Positions 54,535 to 61,915 of a stretch of 64,000 bases of DNA are shown one piece after another. Under the pieces are notes generated by a model that was not told the DNA's origin, made no database searches, and saw only the letters and a program-made list of their open reading frames with translations. The position numbers were made by a program, and so were the translations under genes. Origin of the DNA: Gemmatimonadota bacterium (lineage in GTDB: Bacteria > Gemmatimonadota > Gemmatimonadetes > Palauibacterales > Palauibacteraceae); NCBI GenBank assembly GCA_022826685.1, contig JAJDUL010000038.1, positions 1 through 64,000 of the forward strand, in the 5' to 3' direction. Each line of letters opens with the position of its first letter. Position 1 is the first letter of the stretch.

Positions 54535-56745
54535 TTAGCGGGCGGGGTCCGGCGGTGCCGCGTCGAGGGTGAGGGCGACGCGGAAGCCCGTCCCGCCGCC
54601 GACCTGTGCGTGGGCGTGGCGCTCTTCGGCGGTGGCCAGAATGCTGCCGCCGCTGCGCCACGCCGAGCGCACCGTCCAGCGGAAGTAGCTGAACGCGCCG
54701 CCTCTCCACGTGGGACGGAGGCAGCGGCCTTCGCTCCAGTGACGGGACGCTTCGCGGACGGGCGAGCCGTCGGCGGGCACTTCCTCGTAGGTGGCCGTCC
54801 AGCAGTCGGCCACGAGTTCGGACACGTTGCCGAGCATGTCGTGCAGTCCCCACGGGTTGGGCGGCAGCGATCCCGTGGGCGCGGTGGATCCGACCTCCCA
54901 CTCGAGCCCGCACTCGTCGCACACCGCGTGCCCGCGCCCGACGTCGTCTCCCCACCAGCGGGCGGTCGTCGTCCCCGCGCGGGCCGCGTATTCCCACTCG
55001 GCGCTGCTCGGTAGCCGGTACGGCCGGCCGGTCGCCTCCCTCAGCCACGCGAGGTACGTCTCGGCGTCGAGGAGGGAGACGTGGACCACGGGACGGTCTC
55101 CCCGTCCCCATCCCCTGTCCGTGGGCTCGTAGTCGCATCCTCCCTCGGCCACGCACCGATCCCATTCGTCGAACGTGACCTCGTACTTCCCGATGGCGAA
55201 CCGGTGTCCGAACTGGACCTGAACCCGCGGACGCTCCCTCTCCCGCGTGAACTCCGGCCGCTTCGGCTCCCTGTCCAGCCCCAGGCGCCGGTCCTCGCCC
55301 TCGGCCCGCCCCAATTCGAACCCGCCCGGCGGCAGTTCCACCATGACCGGGCAGAAGTCGCAGTCGCTGAATTCGCGCAGACCCGCCGGGTTGGGCTCTG
55401 GCAGTCGCCGTGGCGGGGCCGATTCGGCGGCGGCGCGCGATTGCGTGGTCACGCGCAGCACCGACCCGATCCCCCGGGGGGCGCTCCCACCCGAGGGCCC
55501 GCCCCCGCCCGACACGCCCCCACCCTGCGCGCCCCTGGCGCCTGCGGCCTCGGCGGTCACCACGCCTGGCGCCGCCGCACGGCGTTCCGTCCCCACTTCG
55601 TACAGCGACACGCGCACCTCTCCCGTTTCCATCACGGGCCGCACCGTCACCAGCCGGGACGGCGACGCGAATCCGACGGGGATGGCGGGGATGTCGAGCG
55701 TCCCCAGGTATTCGCCCCCGGTGCCCATCACATCGATGACCTCGGGGAGGAGGCCGCGCACCCGCCGCGACACCCACAGCCCGCCCGCCGGATCGGGCGT
55801 GAACCCGACGATGGGAGACAGGGCGTCCTCGTACCCGGTGGCGTCGACGACTTCCCCGGCGGTCACTCCGCACTGCCGCATGAGACTCCCGTACGGGCCC
55901 GGGTCGAACGAGAGCGACGCCATCGCCATGCCTCGAGTGACCGGGATCGCAGGGGCCGCCGCCCGGCGCACACTGGCGAAGACCGCGCCTCGCGCGAAGG
56001 CATCGATGCGGAACCCGTCCCCGTTCACGAACCAGAGGGTGTCGCCGCGACTCGCCCACACGACATCCGGCGCGAACACCTTCGGCGCGGGCATGGAGGC
56101 GCACGGCAGTTCCATGAGCGACAGTTCCCGCCGCACGATGTGGACCGGTTCGGCTCCACGCGGCGTATGCACCGACAGCGTCTGGTCCATCGACAGATCC
56201 GCCGTGACCGAACCCACGGTCGCGAACCAGTCCGTCCCCCCGTCCTCGCCGACCGCGAAGCCCGGTCCCCAGTAGCTCGCCGGCAGCCGCTCCTCCCCTT
56301 CGAAGGCTCCCTCCGGGGACCAGCGGCTGAGCACACCCCGCCTCGCATCGAGCGCCACGAGCGTCCTCCCCGGCGCCAGCGTCAGCGCGGACACCCCACG
56401 AAACTCGCCCGGACCCTCGCCCGCCCGCCCCAGCGCCTCCACGAAGGCGCCCGAGGCGTCGAAGACGGCGACCCGTGCGCCCGTCACGTCGGCGACATGG
56501 ATGCGCCCGGCCATCGGGTCCACCGCCACGCCCCACGGAAGTGCCGTGAGCGCGCTGTCCGGCGTCATGAGATCGGCGATGTGCGCCGCGCCGCCCCCGA
56601 ACGGCGCGTCGGGCGCCTCGTTGTCGACGATCGCCACTCCCGCCGAGTCGCGCCGCGCCGCGCCCCCGACGCCTTCCTCCGGCTGCGGCGCGCAGGCTCC
56701 GAGCCCGACGACGAGCCCGACGACGACGAGCGTTCGGAACGGCAT
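54535..56745 (-). CDS. Lipoprotein with NHL-like propeller and C-terminal FGE-sulfatase domain
   Basis: A 736-residue predicted lipoprotein (signal ending GLGACAP, Cys18). Residues ~35-395 form a propeller of NHL/6-bladed type, with blades like GVAVDPMAGRIHVADVTGARVAVFD and GEGPGEFRGV. A Gly/Pro-rich linker follows (~395-455). Residues ~465-725 are a formylglycine-generating-enzyme/SUMF1-type domain: IGKYEVTFDEWDRC, RPVVHVSLLDAETYLAWL, RLPSSAEWEYAARAGT, GLHDMLGNVSELVADCW and the closing GGTGFRVAL. True FGE oxidises a sulfatase Cys to formylglycine, but many exported members with this fold are not enzymes. No sulfatase gene is near. The ATG at 56745 is the natural start; the long frame overlapping it in another phase is not coding. 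Confidence 0.85.
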   Translation of the reverse strand: MPFRTLVVVGLVVGLGACAPQPEEGVGGAARRDSAGVAIVDNEAPDAPFGGGAAHIADLMTPDSALTALPWGVAVDPMAGRIHVADVTGARVAVFDASGAFVEALGRAGEGPGEFRGVSALTLAPGRTLVALDARRGVLSRWSPEGAFEGEERLPASYWGPGFAVGEDGGTDWFATVGSVTADLSMDQTLSVHTPRGAEPVHIVRRELSLMELPCASMPAPKVFAPDVVWASRGDTLWFVNGDGFRIDAFARGAVFASVRRAAAPAIPVTRGMAMASLSFDPGPYGSLMRQCGVTAGEVVDATGYEDALSPIVGFTPDPAGGLWVSRRVRGLLPEVIDVMGTGGEYLGTLDIPAIPVGFASPSRLVTVRPVMETGEVRVSLYEVGTERRAAAPGVVTAEAAGARGAQGGGVSGGGGPSGGSAPRGIGSVLRVTTQSRAAAESAPPRRLPEPNPAGLREFSDCDFCPVMVELPPGGFELGRAEGEDRRLGLDREPKRPEFTRERERPRVQVQFGHRFAIGKYEVTFDEWDRCVAEGGCDYEPTDRGWGRGDRPVVHVSLLDAETYLAWLREATGRPYRLPSSAEWEYAARAGTTTARWWGDDVGRGHAVCDECGLEWEVGSTAPTGSLPPNPWGLHDMLGNVSELVADCWTATYEEVPADGSPVREASRHWSEGRCLRPTWRGGAFSYFRWTVRSAWRSGGSILATAEERHAHAQVGGGTGFRVALTLDAAPPDPAR

Positions 56746-56752
56746 CGGCGCG

Positions 56753-57121
56753 TCAGGCCGGTTCGCGCCGGCCGCTCGCGTATTGCAGGACGAGCCAGGC
56801 GACCGAGGCGAAGCCGAGGATCAGGAGGCCGACGATGGACGAGCCCAGAGCGACCTGGATCCCGCTCCACACCAGCGACGAACTCACCTCTCCCGCCAGC
56901 GAGATGGCCTCCGCCGCCAGCCACACACCGACCAGCGATCCGAGCACGCCAAGGCACGCGGCGAGGGCGCCGAAAATCAGGATGGAATGGATTCGCAGGC
57001 TCGTCGGCGGGGGGCCGCGGCGAACGAGGTCGATCGTTGCCCGCACGATCTGGACGAGCATCAGAATCAGGACGATCCAGATCGGATACTGGATGAATCC
57101 GAGCGATTCGAGGAAGGACAT
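56753..57121 (-). CDS. Small MotA/TolQ/ExbB-like membrane protein
   Basis: A 122-residue protein with three hydrophobic segments (IWIVLILMLVQIVRATI; ILIFGALAACLGVLGSLVGVWLA; SSIVGLLILGFASVAWLVLQY). The second and third, with GVLGSLVG and WSGIQVALGSSIVGLL, resemble the conserved core of MotA/TolQ/ExbB proton-channel subunits, but the protein is shorter than TolQ/ExbB and no ExbD partner is nearby. The ATG at 57121 is two bases after the stop of the gene upstream. It is the third member of the PadR operon. Confidence 0.65.
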   Translation of the reverse strand: MSFLESLGFIQYPIWIVLILMLVQIVRATIDLVRRGPPPTSLRIHSILIFGALAACLGVLGSLVGVWLAAEAISLAGEVSSSLVWSGIQVALGSSIVGLLILGFASVAWLVLQYASGRREPA

Positions 57122-57123
57122 CG

Positions 57124-57888
57124 TTACCTCCGCCGTGAAGAGGTTGGTGTGAGTCGCGAGGCGAAGAAGGCCGAAATGCGGCGTTCCATCGTCTCGTCGT
57201 CGATCAGGCGCGGCGTGATCGCGAGCCAGCCGAAGAGTCCGAAGATGGCCGCGCCGAACCCGAGCGCGGCGAAAGAGACGATGCGGCGGACGGCGTCCCA
57301 CATGGCCGGCGGCGCAAAGTCTTCGGCTGCAAACGCTTCGAAGGCGCCGTATCCCTCCCGGGCGGCGCCGAGCGCCCCGAGCGCGACCGCGAGGACGATG
57401 AGCCCGATCTGACGCTCCCACAGCCGGCTTCTGAGTTCCGGCCGCAGGTCGCCGTCGATCCAGAGCCGTTGCGCGGCGCGGGTCCAGTTCGCGGCGAGAA
57501 GGGCGACCACGATGACCTGGGGCCAGGCCAGCACCGCCGCGGACCCGAGTGGGCCCGACCCGACCATCGTGACGAACGCGACCGCCCCGGCCAGGCCCGT
57601 GGCTGCGACGATGCCGAGACGTTCCGCCCGGTCGATCCACCCCGCACTCCGCGCCCAGCGGCCCAGAGGCGGCGCATGCTGCGCTTCGAGTTGCGCCAAC
57701 GTCTCCGCGCCCGGCACGACGCGCCGGAGGGCGGCGCGGCGCGCCTGGGCCGGTCCGTATCCGCGACGCTCCAGTTCGGCGGCCAGCGCTTCCGCGTCGG
57801 CGTCGACTTCCTCCAGCAGGTCGAGGCGCCGCCGCGGCGGCACCGCGAGATTCCGCTCGACGTCTTCCAGGGGATGTTCAGGCCGCAT
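57124..57888 (-). CDS. Membrane protein of a PadR operon
   Basis: A ~254-residue protein. A helical, charged N-terminal part (LDLLEEVDADAEALAAELERRGYG, then ARRAALRRVVPGAETLAQLEAQH) recalls the permease prefix domain found beside PadR regulators. It is followed by four to six hydrophobic segments (IVAATGLAGAVAFVTMVG, VIVVALLAANW, IGLIVLAVALGALG, IVSFAALGFGAAIFGLFGWLA). The ATG at 57888 overlaps the padR stop by 11 bases, so the in-frame extension beyond it only mirrors padR. It may be a membrane sensor or stress-response protein controlled by PadR. Function is unknown. Confidence 0.7.
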   Translation of the reverse strand: MRPEHPLEDVERNLAVPPRRRLDLLEEVDADAEALAAELERRGYGPAQARRAALRRVVPGAETLAQLEAQHAPPLGRWARSAGWIDRAERLGIVAATGLAGAVAFVTMVGSGPLGSAAVLAWPQVIVVALLAANWTRAAQRLWIDGDLRPELRSRLWERQIGLIVLAVALGALGAAREGYGAFEAFAAEDFAPPAMWDAVRRIVSFAALGFGAAIFGLFGWLAITPRLIDDETMERRISAFFASRLTPTSSRRR

Positions 57889-58237
57889 GGGTTCCCCCGA
57901 AGAGTTCCAGTAGCACCCGAAACTGCCGCTCCAGCTGCGCCGCCCCCTCGGCGAGTTCGGCACGGCCGGCGTCGGTGAGTTCGTACGTCTTCCGCCGCCG
58001 GCCCTCCCCACCCCAGGTGCCGCGCACGTGCCCGCCGGTCTCGAGCCGGTGCAGGATCGGGTAGAGCGTCCCGTGCTGAAACGAGAACGCGCCCCCCGTC
58101 CGTTCCTCCACGGAGAGCGCGATCTGGTATCCGTGCGCGGGTCCCCGCTCCAGGACCGCGAGCACGAGCAGTTCGTTGATTCGCTTCGAAAGAGTGACCT
58201 GCACGATGCATCTCCGCGTCGAAGGGGCGACGTCCAT
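57878..58237 (-). CDS. PadR-family transcriptional regulator
   Basis: A 119-residue winged-helix regulator with the PadR core: INELLVLAVLERGPAHGYQI, then QHGTLYPILHRLETGGHVRG and the wing RRRKTYELTDAGR, ending in a dimerisation helix. PadR proteins usually repress their own operon and release on binding a small molecule. The ATG at 58237 was chosen because it sits 22 bases below a perfect palindrome; the in-frame open region upstream has no sense. It is the first gene of a three-gene operon with two membrane proteins. Confidence 0.85.
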   Translation of the reverse strand: MDVAPSTRRCIVQVTLSKRINELLVLAVLERGPAHGYQIALSVEERTGGAFSFQHGTLYPILHRLETGGHVRGTWGGEGRRRKTYELTDAGRAELAEGAAQLERQFRVLLELFGGTHAA

Positions 58238-58259
58238 GACGAACCGGCCGTTGAGATAT

Positions 58260-58282
58260 GATATAAAGATCATCTTTATATC
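58260..58282. promoter_or_regulatory. Perfect inverted repeat, candidate PadR operator
   Basis: Left arm GATATAAAGA (58260-58269), spacer TCA, right arm TCTTTATATC (58273-58282): a perfect 10-3-10 palindrome, AT-rich in a GC-rich region, 23 bases before the padR ATG. It probably overlaps the promoter. The zinc-ribbon gene on the other side (58468) is nearly 190 bases away, so control of it is less likely. Confidence 0.65.
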
Positions 58283-58467
58283 GCAAATCTGCATACGGAA
58301 AAGACTCCGGACGGCGCGCGGCGGGCTCGGCGGCGGCTGCCGCAGGAGGCGAAGAAGCGGCGTCGTTTGCGGGTATCCCCGATCGAGCCCGTCCGCGACA
58401 TTGGGGACCGGCGGCGGGATCGCGCGGTCCGCCAACATCCGCTGCCAGTGAAGAGATCGACGAACGA
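58283..58467. other. Spacer between padR and the zinc-ribbon genes
   Basis: About 185 bases that hold no credible gene. Promoters for padR (leftward) and the zinc-ribbon pair (rightward) should lie here. The only strong signal is the palindrome at its left edge. AATCTGCATACGGAAAAG at 58286 onwards is AT-rich but has no clear hexamers. Confidence 0.35.
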
Positions 58468-59598
58468 ATGTATACGACCTGCATCTTCTGCCACGGCGAC
58501 CTCGGCCGGAACGAGGCCATCGAGGAGTTCCCGGTTGGCCGGCGTCTCGCGTTCGATGGCGCCAAGGGACGGCTCTGGGTCGTCTGCCGGCGCTGCGAGC
58601 GCTGGAACCTCTCCCCCCTGGACACCCGCTGGGAGGCGATCGAAGCGTGCGAGCGCGCCTTCGAGACCACCCGCATGCGGGTCGCCTCCGACAACATCGG
58701 GCTCGCGAAGCTGAAGGAGGGCCTCGAACTCGTTCGCGTCGGCGATCCCGTCCGGCAGGAGTTCGCCGCGTGGCGCTACGGCGACCAGTTCGGCCGGCGC
58801 CGCAAGCGGGCCATGCTCGTCACCGGGGCCGCGGCGACCGCCGTCGGGGCCCTGTGGGCGGGGGGCTTCGTCTCCCTGGGCGGACTCTGGTTCGGGACCC
58901 GGATGACACAGAGGTGGTATCGCAACCGCGTGATCCTGCGGACCCGGGATCAGCGCGGCGCTCCGATCCGGGTCCTGCGGAAACACCTCTACACATCTCA
59001 TCTCGTGCCGGATGACGAGGGACGCGGCTGGGGCCTGCACGTCGATCACCTTCCCGGCCAGGCGGGAGGGGACAGGCGGAAGACGATGATCGTCCACGGA
59101 CGCGACGCGCTCGGGCTCGCCGGACAACTGATGGCTCAGGCCAACCGCCGCGGGGGCAAGGAGAGCGAGATCCTCGGGGCCGTGCGCCGCATCGAGCGCG
59201 CCGGCCATCCGGAGGCTTTTCTCCCGGAAGCCGCGGAACTGGCGCAACGCGTCCTCCGAGGCTCAGGCGCCGTTGCTCGCGGGTCACCCTCGCGAGGAGA
59301 CCGCCGGAAGGCGGATTTGTCGGCCGGAGCGATCGAACGGCTTCGGAAGCCCCTGCCGGGCTCCCTCGCCGGCCTCAACCCGGGTCTGCGGCTGGCGATC
59401 GAGATGGCGACGCACGAGGAGGCCGAGCGCGAAGCCCTGGAGGGAGAACTGAAGGAACTTGAGGCGCGCTGGCGCGAGGCGGAGGAGATCGCCCGCATCG
59501 CCGACAACCTCTTCGTCCCCGAGAGCGTCGACAGCTTCATCGACGAGGAGCGCGCGCATCCCGACGTCGAACCCGCAAACGCGGCGAAGAACGCCTGA
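58468..59598 (+). CDS. Zinc-ribbon membrane protein of unknown function (copy 1)
   Basis: A 376-residue protein with an N-terminal zinc ribbon made of CIFC (Cys5-Cys8) and CRRC (~40-43), a conserved region with DNIGLAKLKEGLELVRVGDPVRQEFAAWRYG, one or two hydrophobic segments near residues 115-145, a soluble domain ending in a Lys/Arg-rich stretch, and a C-terminal coiled coil (EREALEGELKELEARWREAEEIARIADN). I do not recognise a named family. The ATG at 58468 was used. The next gene is a close paralogue starting on the base after the stop. A role in membrane stress or proteostasis is only a guess from the neighbouring GroES-like gene. Confidence 0.75.
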   Translation: MYTTCIFCHGDLGRNEAIEEFPVGRRLAFDGAKGRLWVVCRRCERWNLSPLDTRWEAIEACERAFETTRMRVASDNIGLAKLKEGLELVRVGDPVRQEFAAWRYGDQFGRRRKRAMLVTGAAATAVGALWAGGFVSLGGLWFGTRMTQRWYRNRVILRTRDQRGAPIRVLRKHLYTSHLVPDDEGRGWGLHVDHLPGQAGGDRRKTMIVHGRDALGLAGQLMAQANRRGGKESEILGAVRRIERAGHPEAFLPEAAELAQRVLRGSGAVARGSPSRGDRRKADLSAGAIERLRKPLPGSLAGLNPGLRLAIEMATHEEAEREALEGELKELEARWREAEEIARIADNLFVPESVDSFIDEERAHPDVEPANAAKNA

Positions 59599-60723
59599 AT
59601 GTACACGACCTGCATCTTCTGCCAGAGCGACCTCGGCCGGAACGAGGCCATCGAGGAGTTCCCGGTCGGCCGCCGTCTCGCCTTCGATGGCGCGAAGGGG
59701 CGGCTCTGGGTCGTCTGCCGGCGCTGCGAGCGTTGGAACCTCTCGCCGCTGGAGACCCGCTGGGAGGCGATCGAAGCGTGCGAGCGCGCCTTCGAGACCA
59801 CCCGCATGCGGGTCTCCTCGGACAACATCGGCCTCGCGAAGCTGAAGGAGGGCCTCGAACTCGTTCGCGTCGGGGACCCCGTCCGGCAGGAGTTCACCGC
59901 GTGGCGCTACGGCGACCAGTTCGGCCGGCGCCGCAGGCGGGCCGCGCTCATCACCGGGGCCGTGGGGGCAGCGGCGGGCGCGGTCGTCGTCGGCGGCACG
60001 CTCGCCGGATTCGCGATGGGCGGAATGTTCCCGGGGCTCTTCCAGGGGGCGCAGGCCTGGTATCGGGACCGCGTCCTCCTTCGTCTCAGGGACGAGCACG
60101 GCGATCCGATCCGGATCCAGCGAAAGCACCTCTATACCTCCCGTCTCGTGCCGAGCGCGGATGCCGCGGGATGGGACCTCCGCGTCGATCACCTCCCGGG
60201 GTGGGGCAAGTGGGGGAAGACCAGGAAACGCAAGAACCGGCGGCATACGATGATCGTCCACGGGAGCGAGGCGATCGGCCTGGCCGGCCAGCTCATGGCG
60301 CACGCCAACCGGCGCGGCGGCGCGCGGAAGGCGGTGCGCGACGCGGTCGGGAGGATCGAGGAGGCGGGACACCCGGAGGCGTTTCTCCCCGTGGCGGCCC
60401 GCCAAGCCATGAACGACTTCTCCGGCTCCGGCAAGGCAGACCTGTCCGCGAAGAAGATCGAAGGATTGATGAAACCCCTTCCGGGCACGCTCACCGGCCT
60501 CAAGGTGGACATGCGGCTGGCGATCGAGATGGCGACGCACGAACAGGCGGAGCGCGAGGCTCTCGAAGGAGAGCTGAAGGAACTCGAGGCGCGCTGGCGC
60601 GAGGCCGAGGAGATCGCCCGCATCGCCGACAACCTGTTCGTCCCGGAGAGTGTGGACAGCTTCATCACCGACGAGCGCGAGCGGATCGACGACGACCCGG
60701 CGAGGGGAGCCCGGACCGGCTGA
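59599..60723 (+). CDS. Zinc-ribbon membrane protein of unknown function (copy 2)
   Basis: The second tandem copy, 374 residues, with the same layout: CIFC and CRRC zinc ribbon, DNIGLAKLKEGLEL block, hydrophobic stretch (ITGAVGAAAGAVVVGGTLAGFAMGG), then the soluble domain and the same coiled coil near the end. The N-terminal ~110 and C-terminal ~60 residues are almost identical to copy 1, and the middle differs. The ATG directly follows the TGA of copy 1 with no spacer, so translation is likely re-initiated or served by a site inside copy 1. A GC hairpin lies 10 bases after its stop. Confidence 0.75.
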   Translation: MYTTCIFCQSDLGRNEAIEEFPVGRRLAFDGAKGRLWVVCRRCERWNLSPLETRWEAIEACERAFETTRMRVSSDNIGLAKLKEGLELVRVGDPVRQEFTAWRYGDQFGRRRRRAALITGAVGAAAGAVVVGGTLAGFAMGGMFPGLFQGAQAWYRDRVLLRLRDEHGDPIRIQRKHLYTSRLVPSADAAGWDLRVDHLPGWGKWGKTRKRKNRRHTMIVHGSEAIGLAGQLMAHANRRGGARKAVRDAVGRIEEAGHPEAFLPVAARQAMNDFSGSGKADLSAKKIEGLMKPLPGTLTGLKVDMRLAIEMATHEQAEREALEGELKELEARWREAEEIARIADNLFVPESVDSFITDERERIDDDPARGARTG

Positions 60724-60733
60724 GAGCCTGTCC

Positions 60734-60750
60734 GGGACCGCCCCGGTCCC
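60734..60750 (+). terminator. Short GC hairpin between zinc-ribbon gene and groES-like gene
   Basis: GGGACCG (60734-60740), CCC loop, CGGTCCC (60744-60750): a perfect 7-bp stem just after the zinc-ribbon stop and 12 bases before the GroES-like ATG. No U tract follows, so it would be at best a weak or rho-assisted terminator, or a translation-initiation structure. Confidence 0.3.
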
Positions 60751-60762
60751 CTATCGTGCCGA

Positions 60763-61161
60763 ATGAGCGAAAAGAGACTCATCGTCGTCGGCGACCGCGT
60801 GCTCATCGAGCCGCTGGAGGGTGAGGAGCGCACGGACGTCGGCCTCTACCTCCCGCCCACCGCCATCGACAAGCAGGCCGTGCAGGCGGGGACGGTCGTG
60901 GCCGTCGGCCCCGGGACTCCGGTCGGGCCGCCCGCCGAACTCGACGACGAACCCTGGAAGATCGGCGCGACCGAAGCCCGCTATCTTCCCATGCAGGCGC
61001 GGCCGGGAGACTACGCCCTCTTCTTCCGGAAGGCCGCGGTGGAGATCACCTTCGAGGGCACGCAGTACCTCGTCGCGCCGCAGGGCGCGATCCTCACCCT
61101 TGTCCGCGAGGAGGGTGAGGGCGAGGAAGCCGCCGAAGGCTTCGACTCCTCGTTCCTCTAG
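60763..61161 (+). CDS. GroES-like co-chaperonin family protein (orphan)
   Basis: A 132-residue protein with the Cpn10 fold: RLIVVGDRVLIEPLEGEERTDVGLYLP at the start and GTVVAVGPGTPVG after it, then RPGDYALFFRKAAVEITFEGTQYLVAPQGAILTLV. It is longer than the ~97-residue GroES because of an insertion (PPAELDDEPWKIGATEARYLPMQ) and a short acidic tail. There is no groEL beside it, so it may be a divergent, non-canonical co-chaperonin or a protein that borrowed the fold. The ATG at 60763 has no obvious Shine-Dalgarno. Confidence 0.75.
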   Translation: MSEKRLIVVGDRVLIEPLEGEERTDVGLYLPPTAIDKQAVQAGTVVAVGPGTPVGPPAELDDEPWKIGATEARYLPMQARPGDYALFFRKAAVEITFEGTQYLVAPQGAILTLVREEGEGEEAAEGFDSSFL

Positions 61162-61190
61162 CCGATGAAGGCGGGCCGGCGCTCGGCGGG

Positions 61191-61748
61191 TTACCGGTCG
61201 ACGGGGCCGATCCGGTTGGGCCGCAGGGAATGGCAGTTCACCTCCCAGGACGTCGCCCGGGCCTGAACCGGGGCGTCGCCCGTCGCGGACGCGGCGGCCG
61301 TCTGCCCCCGCAGCCGCGCCACCGCGCGTCCGACCATCTCCCCGCGGCTGCGGCGCAGCGCCACGGCCCCACGCACCTCGGGACTCGACCACACGACCCA
61401 CAGCGTGTCGGCCCGCGTGAACCAGCGCGTCTCCGTGCCGGAAAGGTCTCCGTCACCCTCGAGCGCGACGGCCTTGTGGGCAGTCATCTCCCTCCCGTAC
61501 GCGTCGACGGAGTCGGCGAACAGCATGACCGACCGCACCGTGGGCGGATCGGTTTCAGGATCTTCCCCACCGTTGTCCGCGAGCCACGTGTCGAACCGGA
61601 GATGCCGGCAGCCGAGGAAATCCCACAGGCGGAGATCGGCGGGTTCGGGCGGGGGCGGAGGCTCGACCTCCCGGAAGCGGAACCAGATCGAGACCCAGAC
61701 GAAGACGGCCGACAGTCCCACCGCCACCATCAATCGCTTGGTCTTCAG
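61191..61748 (-). CDS. Membrane-anchored hypothetical protein
   Basis: A ~185-residue protein with an N-terminal signal anchor (LMVAVGLSAVFVWVSIWF), a run of six prolines, then a soluble domain containing WDFLGCRHLRFDTWLADN, MLFADSVDAYG and TRWFTRADTLWVVWSS. I do not recognise a family. The CTG at 61748 lies 6 nt after GGAGG and gives a natural start KTKRLMVAVG. The ATG at 61730 or TTG at 61733 are alternatives that would leave the signal without its basic end. The much longer upstream frame is not coding. It is divergent from typA. Confidence 0.6.
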   Translation of the reverse strand: MKTKRLMVAVGLSAVFVWVSIWFRFREVEPPPPPEPADLRLWDFLGCRHLRFDTWLADNGGEDPETDPPTVRSVMLFADSVDAYGREMTAHKAVALEGDGDLSGTETRWFTRADTLWVVWSSPEVRGAVALRRSRGEMVGRAVARLRGQTAAASATGDAPVQARATSWEVNCHSLRPNRIGPVDR

Positions 61749-61915
61749 TTCCCACCTCCGCTCGGGCCCGAATCGCCGCGGCCAACCTGGCGGCCAACCT
61801 AGTGTGGCCCTCGTCGTCGCGCACAACTTTTGGTCCGGGGCCTGCGACCGTAGGATATCCCCGCGATTCCCCGCCGTTTCCACCCAACCACGCGTACGCG
61901 GAAGTCGAGGCCCGC
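61749..61915. other. Divergent promoter region between anchored protein and typA
   Basis: About 165 bases. It holds a GGCCAACCT direct repeat (around 61780-61800) and a TAGGAT hexamer at 61851 that could be a -10 for typA, with TTTGGT 16 bases before it. The match is weak, and no strong operator is visible. Confidence 0.3.

Noticed and set aside
54419-56536. A 705-residue Arg/Gly-rich minus-strand open frame over the propeller/FGE gene
   Set aside because: Low-complexity shadow in another phase; the frame starting at 56745 carries the signal, propeller and FGE motifs.
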